Assembly: GCA_030682755.1 (NCBI GenBank)
Contig: JAUXNR010000619.1
Span: 1-21,181 of the forward strand
Source: Flavobacterium sp.
GTDB taxonomy: Bacteria; Bacteroidota; Bacteroidia; Flavobacteriales; Flavobacteriaceae
Direction of reading: 5' to 3'
DNA length: 21,181 nucleotides
This document shows positions 1 through 7,355 of this stretch, piece by piece. Position numbers and translations under genes: made by a program. How positions within the stretch are numbered: position 1 is the stretch's first letter; each line of letters begins with the position of its first letter. The notes beneath the pieces were generated by a model. The model saw only the letters and a program-made list of their open reading frames with translations. It did not search any database and was not told where the DNA came from.

Positions 1-3000
1 AAGAAGGAACTATGGCTCTAAGTGTAGTTCTGAAATTTGGTAAGACCTGATTCTGATGAACCGCTTCCATAGTAGTTATAACAGGCGTACAACCGTCATA
101 TAACGAACCATCACAATTGTTGTCAATTCCATCAAAACAAACCTCAGTCGCTCCCGGGTTAACAGCAGCGTTAGAATCATTACAGTCATTACCACCTATA
201 ACAGTAGTAACATAACCAGATCCCGGCGAAACACAACTAAACACAGCACTTCCGGTATAATAACCATCAGCATCAGCATCCAAATACCAAGCCGTAGCCG
301 CTGTAACATCAATAGTTACGGTATCGGTTGCAGCACAACCATTACTGGAACTTGCTGTAGCCGTATAAGATTGAGTACTACTCGGACGTGCATAAACAGA
401 AGCCGCTGTTCCACCTGAATAAGGTTGTGTTGCTGCAGCATCTAAATACAATCCTGAAATAGGCAACCAAGTAGGTGCTATATCTCCAACGGCACTATAA
501 ACAATAGAAATGGAAACTGAAAGCACATTGCCGGTATCACCATTTGCATCATCATAAAACTTAACTATCCAATCTCCATTAGGCACAGTAAATAACTCTG
601 AAAAAACTTGAGTATTTATAGGCCCTATCAAAGTGAGTTGTGAAGTCAAATCAGCTCCAAATGTCCCGGTAAACGGACCAGTTCCCGTAGAAAATGCCGG
701 TGCACTGGTATTGGAGGTTACTACAGTGTTGATAAAATCATCTGACGAACCCCCTCTGTCTGCAACCAAATTCACAATCTTTCCATTCGGTGCCTCTAAA
801 TTAACCTCTACATCTCCATTAAAAGTATGGGTAAGTGTAAACTGAACATCAACTCTGGAAATCGTAGCTCCTGCCGGAATACCACTAACGCTTAACACTT
901 GAGAAACCCCCGTTGATGAATTATCCGGAATGGCTAAGTTTACAGCTCCTGACGCAACAGTTTTTGTAAAAACAGCTTGTCCAACACCACCTGAAGCAGT
1001 CAACAAAACAGCAGGATCTGTAGAACAAATCGCTTCAGCATTAGTGTTTAAAGTAAGTGCTGTTGGTGATTGACCCACCGTAATAGTAAAGGTTCTCGCA
1101 ACACCATTACATCCATTTGCTTTTGGAGTTACAGTTACAGTAGCTGAACCTATTTGAGTTGCAAATGAAGGAATTTCACTAACACCAAAGGCATCTGCTA
1201 ATCCAACCGAAGAACCACCGGTAATATCATAAGTAACACCTTCTGGTGTTCCTGATAAAAATTGCGGACCAACAAGTTCACCGGAACAATAATTCTGATT
1301 AGAAATAGCTGCTAAAGTTGGTGTTGGATAAACCGTTAATAATTGTGCTTCACTTACTTGTGCGTCTCCACAACTTGGCGTAATCAACACATCATAACTT
1401 CCTGATTGTGCAGGAGTAACACCATTCAACTGCAACGTTGCTGTAGTAGCTGAAGCATTTCCAAGTATATTCGTACCGTCTTTACGCCATTGATATACTA
1501 AATTCGGACCGGTAGCTACAACACTAAATGACGTATTTGCCCCTTGACATAAAGGTGCAACGGCTTGAGGTTGCTCTGTCACAGTAACCCCTGAACTAAT
1601 CGAAATAGTTTTGGAAACGGTAGAAGAACATCCGTTTGGCCCCGAAACTACTACTGAATAAGTAGTATTAACAGTAGGCTGAACAATCGGGTTAGCAACA
1701 GAAGAACTAAATCCTGCTGGCTCTGATGACCATTCATAGGTATAAACCGGTATATCAGGAGTAAAACGATAACGTCTTCCTACCAAATTAACAGTACTTG
1801 AAATAATGTTATTGGCAACAGTAGAAGATGCTGATGGTGTTGCTGCCGGGGTAACACTCAAAAACGAATCGGTTCCATTTATTCCAACTGATGCTGTTAA
1901 AGTACCCGCTGCATCCATAGTACCATAAACAAACTCTATAACATTTGTTGTTTCAAACAATCGAATTTTGAATGAAGCTAATAAAGTAGGACTTGTGGCA
2001 CCAATACCACCAATATTTGTATTGTGCCATCCTACTTCTAAAACACGAGTTGGTGCTGAACCACTTACTGTATAAGAAATGGAACCTGTATTTCTGTGAT
2101 TATCATCCCAAAATGGAGCAATTAATGGTCTATATTGTGTGGTGTTACTTAAAATGTTTGTGAATGATGATAATGCAATAGAACCTCCCAATCGAATAAA
2201 TCCATTCGTGTTAATACTAAAAGTTGTATAATCTACATCATCAAATCTAAAAGTAAATCCTAAAGGAATATCATTTTGACTTCCATCGTCACCTATTGCA
2301 GTTGAATTGGTTCCAACTACTTGGGTATACGTTTCAGCAGCAGATTCAAACAAATATCCACTTGCTTTTGGATTACCCAATGGAGTTGTGTTTGTTAAGG
2401 TCATTTGAACACTTTCACCGGAACATACAGCATCCGAAGAAGATGCTAAAGAAACCGATATTCCAACAGAAACCGTAACAGTAACACTAGTAGTTGAACT
2501 ACAACCATTTGCATCAGTTCCCGTAACCTCATAGGTAGTGGTAACAAGCGGACTTGCTGTTGCAACCGCTGTTTGTCCTTCCTCAAAAGTCAAGCCTGTC
2601 ATCGGACTCCAACTATAATTTAGGGCTCCACTGGCTGTTAAAACAACCGGATTTCCCGGACTACAATATGTAGCCGAACTTGGTGTAACTGCAACTGTTG
2701 GTGTAGTTACCTCTAACGTAGCAGCTTCAGAAGAAACAGCCAAACAAGGTGAAGTTGCAGCAACAAGAGCACGATAATAATAAACTCCAACCGGTGTGGA
2801 TGCAGTTCTTGTAACTGTTAGCATTGTGGTTGTTTGACCACTATACGTAACACCTGCAGGCAAAGCATCTGTAACATTGGAATAGTTTACACCATCCGCA
2901 GAATACTGCCATTGAACTCCTGTTGCAGCTCCGGAATACCCTACATTAAACTGGGTAGAACCTGCAATTTTACAAACTAAAGCTGACTGCGGATTGGTTG

Positions 3001-6000
3001 AAAAAGTAACACTTTCAAACACAGTAACCACCGCCGGATTTGATTCCGGTGAATTATTTGGTCCGTTTACAATTGCTCTAAAACGCCATCCAGTATTTGC
3101 TAAAGTAAAACCTGTAACATCTAATGTATTGGTCGTACTGTTTGAAAAAGTTAATCCATATAACGAACCATCAGTGATTGTCTCCCAGAATCCTTCAATT
3201 GTTTGATCCAATTGCCAAACATAATCATCCACCTCTCCGGAAGCTCCAACAATAAACTGAGCACTGTTTGATCCTGAACTACATAACGAAACACTTTGAG
3301 GATCTGACGTAATTCCCGTTTCTCCAACATTTAGTGTAACATTAGGTGATGTTTCAACCACACATGGAGCTAACGGAGTAATCTCACAATAAAATTCAAA
3401 ACCACTCAAATCACCGGGAGTATTCAAAATTGTTAACGTTGAAGAAGTTGCTCCTTGATAGGTCTCACCATAAACTCCAACACCATTCACTACATCTTCT
3501 TCAGATAAACCATCAAAAGATTTCCATTGATAGGTATAAGAAGGGTCTGTATTAGTAGTTACAGAAAAAACTGCCGTTGTACCTATTGCAACCGTTTGAC
3601 TTGGTGCAAACCCGGTTAGGTTAACCGGCTCATTAAAGGTCACTGATACAGAATTTGTTGTAGAACAACCATCTTCAGAAACTACGGTATAACTAATCGT
3701 TACAGTTCCAGCCTGTAATGACGTTACATCACCGTTTCCGTCAACTGTAGCGATTTCCGGAGCCGAACTACTCCATGACCCACCACCGGTTGCTATTCCT
3801 AAATCAACTTGTGATGGCCTACAAACCGTCACGGTTGTAACAGGCTCATCTTCATAAGTGATTGCTGCAACGGTTGGGAAAGGTTTAACTTCAAAGTTAG
3901 TCAAACTCGATCCAAATCCATTAGAACTTGGCTCTTTATAAACTGTTATCAATCCGGTTATATCTCCTGCCGGAACCACAGCTTCTATAGTCGTAGCATT
4001 TAATACCGTAAAAGAGGTAGCTTCAATGCCGTTAAATTGAACTGAGGTAGCACCTGTAAAATTAGAACCCGTAATCGTAACCAAATCTCCACCGGCTGTA
4101 CCACATACAATTGACGGAGTAAAAGAACTTACAACAACCGGTGCATAGTCAATTCTAAATGAATCCAAACCAATGTCATAACTACTAAAGCCTGCACTGG
4201 TAGCCCCTTCAATTACGACATAAAATGTTCCTGCAGAATTCCAACTCGTTGGTATAGCTACGATATAATTATACCATCCCGAACTTTCTACAACAGGAAC
4301 CTCTGAAGCCCTAACTTTATAACTGGCTATTGTGGTGGCTCCTGCATTAGCAGCTGTAGTATTTAACTTAAAAGTAATCGCATCATTAATGTGGCCATCT
4401 ACATTTCTATAAAACCAAAAATTCAATACTGCCTGAGAACTTCCAAGAGAGGCCAAGTTAACGGGCGGGCTATATAAATATTGTGTTGAACTGCTATAAG
4501 GTTTAACCGCAAAACCTGATCCTTCATGAGGACTTGGAATATCTGTAGACGACCCATTTGCTAATGACCAAATGTTTGTTCCTCCTGAAGCCGTCCAACA
4601 TAAAGCAGAACCGTCAAACCCCATCTCATAAGGCAAGGCAGAAATAGTTTGACAAGGTGTTACAAACGCTAAAGAAGTAACCCAAGAACTAAAACCACTG
4701 GCATCACAATTGGAACGCACATGTAAATAATAAGTTGTATTCTGTGATAAACCTGCTGCATTTGCAGTTAAACCGGCAACTGCGGTTCCTGATGCAGGTG
4801 GTGTTGTTGATGTAGTAACAGCCCATTCATAGCCTGCACTCGGTGCAGAACTTGGTGCTGCCCAACTCAATGAAGCCGAGGTTGCAGTAACAGAAGAAAC
4901 TGATAAAGCACTTGGCTCCAAACAAGGCGGTATAGCTTCAATTACAAAATCGTCAATATGAAAATCAATATCTGGTGTAGTTGAACTTGTAGTCGCTACA
5001 AAAGCAATTTTCACAAGTCCTTTAAAATCGGACAAATCAACAATTTCAGTCTGACCTGTATTACTGTAGGCTCCAACTCCTGTATACGTTTTTATGACAT
5101 CATCACTAGTCCAAGTTACACCTCCGTCGGTAGACACAATTACACGTACCAAATGAGATCCCAAAGTAGTTTGAGACGTAGTAAGATTATAACCTGTAAC
5201 GGCCATACGATATTTCAGACGGTACAATCCTGTGATAGGTCCTAAATCAATTTGATTTGAAATCAACCAATCACCGGTATTATTATCATATAAATTTACC
5301 TTTGCCCCTGTATTAGAACCTGTATTTCCAAAGCTGGAACTCAACCATTTCCCATTTTGAATAACTACAGTTGAAGGAGCAGCAACCGCCCCTTTTGCCT
5401 CTGTCCAACATACAGGATTCGGTGCCGAACCTGTGAAAGTAGCAAAGGTTTGAGTAACAGTTGGTGCCAATTCAGGGACACAAAGTGTAGTTACAGTAAT
5501 AAAACTCGTATTGGCACTGTAGCCCCCAAAAGGACAAACCTGTCTCACATGAACTCTATAACTGGTTGCAGGTGACAATCCCGACAATGAAAATGGGGAT
5601 GTAGCACTACTGGATGCTATCGTACCATTTGTACCTGCAGTAGCACCAGTTCCGGGTGTAAAACCAGTAGTAGGGCCATACTCAACAATATACGTTCCTG
5701 AACCTGACCATGTAATATTGGCAGAGGTAGTTGTAATCGAATTTGAGGCTACTGATGTACCAGCGGCACATACTGTAGCTTGAGCTGCAGTCAAAGCAGT
5801 AGCACTGTAAAATGGCTGTCCTGTACATAAATCATTATACGAAAAAACATGATAATAATATTGTTCTCCTGGTGTTAAGCCATTATCTGAAAATGTTGTA
5901 GCGTTAGTAATAGAACGAACATTCGTACCTGCTCCCAAATTGCCTCCCACAGTATAAACTGTACCGTTCACCGGTGTTGGAGGTGTTGAACTAGTGCTTC

Positions 6001-6982
6001 TTACAACCAAGTACTTACTTGGTGCAGGTGCTGCCGCAGTAAAAGAACCGTTCAATAATGTAGTGTTTACATTACTAAAAGTTAAATTACTCGCAAGAGC
6101 TGTTGGAGTTTCACAAGGCACTAAAACCAAGGGTGTCCAAGTATAAGTATATCCTAATGAAGGAAATGAAACCGGTGCTCCGGAAGTAAATCGTAACGTA
6201 TGAGCATTAGAAGTTGCAACATCGGTATCATCCCATGTTGGTGTAGCATCTGGCACAGTTGTAGTTAACCTTCTGGCATTATAATCTGAATTTGTTGCTC
6301 CTCTCAAACCAACCTGTGGTTGGTAAGTTAAGGAGTTTGCAACATCTGTAAAATTACCGTAAACAACTGAAATTACTCCGGTAGACTTAACTATTCTGAT
6401 TTGAAAATTAAGTCTTTCTACTGTATTCTGTAACCATCTTGATGCATTTTTCCATTGAAATACATATTCAGAACCAACATCTTCCCATCTTAATTCATAC
6501 TGAACTCCGGCAATAGTACAGTTTCTTAAATCCATACCTAAAGCTGCAATTACTCCGGTTGCTGCTGTTGTAGCAGAAATTGGTGAAGTAGAAGAACTGC
6601 TAGTACTTGAACCAACAACCAATGACCCATCTACCCTCATTACAACAGATGAGACACTTACAAAATTAAAAGTAAATGGTGTTGGTAAAGCTATAACATA
6701 AGAATTTGTATCATAAGCAATTCCGCATTCTGTACAGGATACTAAAGTAGTACCTCCTGTTATTTCTGAATACGTTCCAGAACTCTGCGAAAAAGTATAA
6801 CTACTTACTTGAGAACTAACCGAATTAGAAAAAATAAATACAAACAACAGCAAAACTGATGTGACCCACGAACCCCGTGGTTTAAACTTAGTAGCATCCG
6901 GTGAATCCCCCGAAGCAGGCAATTCTTGTGCTTTGAGCCACGTCAACAAACGTGCACCCAACAAATGGTAATTGTCATTCAT
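1..6982 (-). CDS. Giant multidomain secreted surface protein, 3' end beyond window
   Basis: The frame is open from an ATG at 6982 to the left edge: 2327 codons with no stop. Residues 1-58 are a probable signal peptide with an unusually long n-region (hydrophobic core about 39-53, cut after SSQ). Then, approximately: shared N-terminal beta module 59-285; FN3-like 286-503; jelly-roll (cleaved-adhesin/MAM-like) 505-687; FN3 687-777; second jelly-roll 777-947; IPT/TIG 947-1030; BIG2-like 1032-1117; Ig/PKD-like repeats 1117-1510; a second copy of the N-terminal module 1528-1740; Ig/PKD-like 1740-1968; proprotein-convertase P-domain 2000-2158 (IPDN, FNGDVEVNL, DTGN); a short Ig-like module; and a MopE-type metal-binding motif 2232-2300 (WYLDADADGYY, NDCNDSN, GIDNNCDG). 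No catalytic domain is visible. Inferred role: T9SS-exported adhesin or binding protein. Its expected C-terminal sorting signal lies outside the window, so the export route is inferred from its paralogues. Domain calls come from motif recognition, not searches. Confidence 0.93.
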   Translation of the reverse strand, partial: MNDNYHLLGARLLTWLKAQELPASGDSPDATKFKPRGSWVTSVLLLFVFIFSNSVSSQVSSYTFSQSSGTYSEITGGTTLVSCTECGIAYDTNSYVIALPTPFTFNFVSVSSVVMRVDGSLVVGSSTSSSSTSPISATTAATGVIAALGMDLRNCTIAGVQYELRWEDVGSEYVFQWKNASRWLQNTVERLNFQIRIVKSTGVISVVYGNFTDVANSLTYQPQVGLRGATNSDYNARRLTTTVPDATPTWDDTDVATSNAHTLRFTSGAPVSFPSLGYTYTWTPLVLVPCETPTALASNLTFSNVNTTLLNGSFTAAAPAPSKYLVVRSTSSTPPTPVNGTVYTVGGNLGAGTNVRSITNATTFSDNGLTPGEQYYYHVFSYNDLCTGQPFYSATALTAAQATVCAAGTSVASNSITTTSANITWSGSGTYIVEYGPTTGFTPGTGATAGTNGTIASSSATSPFSLSGLSPATSYRVHVRQVCPFGGYSANTSFITVTTLCVPELAPTVTQTFATFTGSAPNPVCWTEAKGAVAAPSTVVIQNGKWLSSSFGNTGSNTGAKVNLYDNNTGDWLISNQIDLGPITGLYRLKYRMAVTGYNLTTSQTTLGSHLVRVIVSTDGGVTWTSDDVIKTYTGVGAYSNTGQTEIVDLSDFKGLVKIAFVATTSSTTPDIDFHIDDFVIEAIPPCLEPSALSVSSVTATSASLSWAAPSSAPSAGYEWAVTTSTTPPASGTAVAGLTANAAGLSQNTTYYLHVRSNCDASGFSSWVTSLAFVTPCQTISALPYEMGFDGSALCWTASGGTNIWSLANGSSTDIPSPHEGSGFAVKPYSSSTQYLYSPPVNLASLGSSQAVLNFWFYRNVDGHINDAITFKLNTTAANAGATTIASYKVRASEVPVVESSGWYNYIVAIPTSWNSAGTFYVVIEGATSAGFSSYDIGLDSFRIDYAPVVVSSFTPSIVCGTAGGDLVTITGSNFTGATSVQFNGIEATSFTVLNATTIEAVVPAGDITGLITVYKEPSSNGFGSSLTNFEVKPFPTVAAITYEDEPVTTVTVCRPSQVDLGIATGGGSWSSSAPEIATVDGNGDVTSLQAGTVTISYTVVSEDGCSTTNSVSVTFNEPVNLTGFAPSQTVAIGTTAVFSVTTNTDPSYTYQWKSFDGLSEEDVVNGVGVYGETYQGATSSTLTILNTPGDLSGFEFYCEITPLAPCVVETSPNVTLNVGETGITSDPQSVSLCSSGSNSAQFIVGASGEVDDYVWQLDQTIEGFWETITDGSLYGLTFSNSTTNTLDVTGFTLANTGWRFRAIVNGPNNSPESNPAVVTVFESVTFSTNPQSALVCKIAGSTQFNVGYSGAATGVQWQYSADGVNYSNVTDALPAGVTYSGQTTTMLTVTRTASTPVGVYYYRALVAATSPCLAVSSEAATLEVTTPTVAVTPSSATYCSPGNPVVLTASGALNYSWSPMTGLTFEEGQTAVATASPLVTTTYEVTGTDANGCSSTTSVTVTVSVGISVSLASSSDAVCSGESVQMTLTNTTPLGNPKASGYLFESAAETYTQVVGTNSTAIGDDGSQNDIPLGFTFRFDDVDYTTFSINTNGFIRLGGSIALSSFTNILSNTTQYRPLIAPFWDDNHRNTGSISYTVSGSAPTRVLEVGWHNTNIGGIGATSPTLLASFKIRLFETTNVIEFVYGTMDAAGTLTASVGINGTDSFLSVTPAATPSASSTVANNIISSTVNLVGRRYRFTPDIPVYTYEWSSEPAGFSSSVANPIVQPTVNTTYSVVVSGPNGCSSTVSKTISISSGVTVTEQPQAVAPLCQGANTSFSVVATGPNLVYQWRKDGTNILGNASATTATLQLNGVTPAQSGSYDVLITPSCGDAQVSEAQLLTVYPTPTLAAISNQNYCSGELVGPQFLSGTPEGVTYDITGGSSVGLADAFGVSEIPSFATQIGSATVTVTPKANGCNGVARTFTITVGQSPTALTLNTNAEAICSTDPAVLLTASGGVGQAVFTKTVASGAVNLAIPDNSSTGVSQVLSVSGIPAGATISRVDVQFTLTHTFNGDVEVNLEAPNGKIVNLVADRGGSSDDFINTVVTSNTSAPAFSTGTGPFTGTFGADLTSQLTLIGPINTQVFSELFTVPNGDWIVKFYDDANGDTGNVLSVSISIVYSAVGDIAPTWLPISGLYLDAAATQPYSGGTAASVYARPSSTQSYTATASSSNGCAATDTVTIDVTAATAWYLDADADGYYTGSAVFSCVSPGSGYVTTVIGGNDCNDSNAAVNPGATEVCFDGIDNNCDGSLYDGCTPVITTMEAVHQNQVLPNFRTTLRAIVPS
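1765..2400 (-). repeat. Internal second copy of the N-terminal beta module (coding)
   Basis: Within the leftmost protein, residues about 1528-1740 repeat the layout of its own residues 59-285 and of the N-termini of the two paralogues. The shared order is: a short YxFE/YxFS opening; an [IP]LGFTF/PIDFTF strand; NTNGFIRLG or HPNGFISF; a stretch leading to IAPFWDD or ISALGLDLL; a RVLEV/RVFVVQW strand; then FKIRLFETTNVIEFVYG, matching FQIRLLETSNSIEFSYG in the paralogue. Elsewhere in the window this module is only N-terminal, so an internal copy points to module duplication or fusion of two ancestral genes. I do not know a family name for it. Confidence 0.75.
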
Positions 6983-7092
6983 AAAATAATAAATTGGTTT
7001 AGAATTAGTGATTTTGACTTGGATAAGAAACCCACAATATCAGCCCCGTAAGATAATACAGGAGATGTCATGTTTTAAACCCAAATCTTAAC

Positions 7093-7124
7093 AAATCGTT
7101 AAAAGGTTAATAAAATCGTTAAAA
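7093..7124. repeat. 12-bp direct repeat AAATCGTTAAAA, 20-bp period
   Basis: AAATCGTTAAAA occurs at 7093-7104 and again at 7113-7124, so the copies are exactly 20 bp apart, about two helical turns. On the minus strand it reads TTTTAACGATTT. It lies about 110-140 bp upstream of the leftmost gene, a plausible place for a regulator site, but no regulator can be named. A looser match, TTTAACGAGTTTTATAA, lies upstream of the 112-aa gene. Confidence 0.45.
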
Positions 7125-7137
7125 AGTTCATTTTTTT

Positions 7138-7153
7138 TAATCATATATGATTA
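7138..7153. promoter_or_regulatory. 16-bp perfect palindrome, possible operator
   Basis: TAATCATATATGATTA is a perfect inverted repeat with no spacer, about 155 bp upstream of the leftmost start codon and next to the minus-strand A tract at 7131-7138. A dimeric regulator could bind such a site. The region is so AT-rich that chance is a real alternative. It is not a terminator for these genes, because on the minus strand it is followed by A rather than T. Confidence 0.3.
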
Positions 7154-7355
7154 TTTATTTAATTAACATCAATGACCATAAGCCATTTGGACAACATTAT
7201 CTTTTTTTAAATTGTTTTATTTATTGTAAGTTTTTATTTGTCAATTTGGGATTTATTTACAAATTTGAAACAGATTGAATCCACATGCACCGCTAAAAAA
7301 TCCGCAACGGCTCTCAAATTGCTACGTTTCATTCAAATTTTTAATTTAAAAAACC

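Larger units (their letters stand above)
6983..7355. other. Intergenic region between the 1765-aa gene and the leftmost gene
   Basis: This is 373 bases of very AT-rich DNA with no credible gene on either strand. It should carry the 3' end of the 1765-aa transcript and the start signals of the leftmost gene. No convincing rho-independent terminator follows the TGA at 7356: the only hairpin near a T run has a 3-bp stem. No TAnnTTTG box with a correctly spaced TTTG appears on the minus strand. It does hold a 16-bp perfect palindrome, an 8-bp A tract (minus strand, 7131-7138), a 12-bp direct repeat, and a distant inverted repeat AAATTTGAA / TTCAAATTT (7261-7269 and 7332-7340). Whether the leftmost gene has its own promoter is unresolved. 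Confidence 0.6.

Noticed and set aside
633..3206. Short plus-strand open frames at 633-845, 2296-2478 and 2994-3206
   Set aside because: All are antisense to the leftmost giant protein, whose minus-strand frame is open throughout with recognisable domains.
7083..7104. TTAAGATTTG as a -7 box for the leftmost gene
   Set aside because: It has three rather than two bases between TA and TTTG, and no TTTG or TTG lies 17-23 bases upstream.
7138..7153. Palindrome plus T tract as a terminator
   Set aside because: The T run follows the hairpin in neither direction properly: on the minus strand A residues follow it, and on the plus strand the T run precedes it.
7290..7312. CCGTTGCGG followed by T6 (minus strand) as the terminator of the 1765-aa gene
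   Set aside because: The stem would be only 3 bp, too short to be credible.
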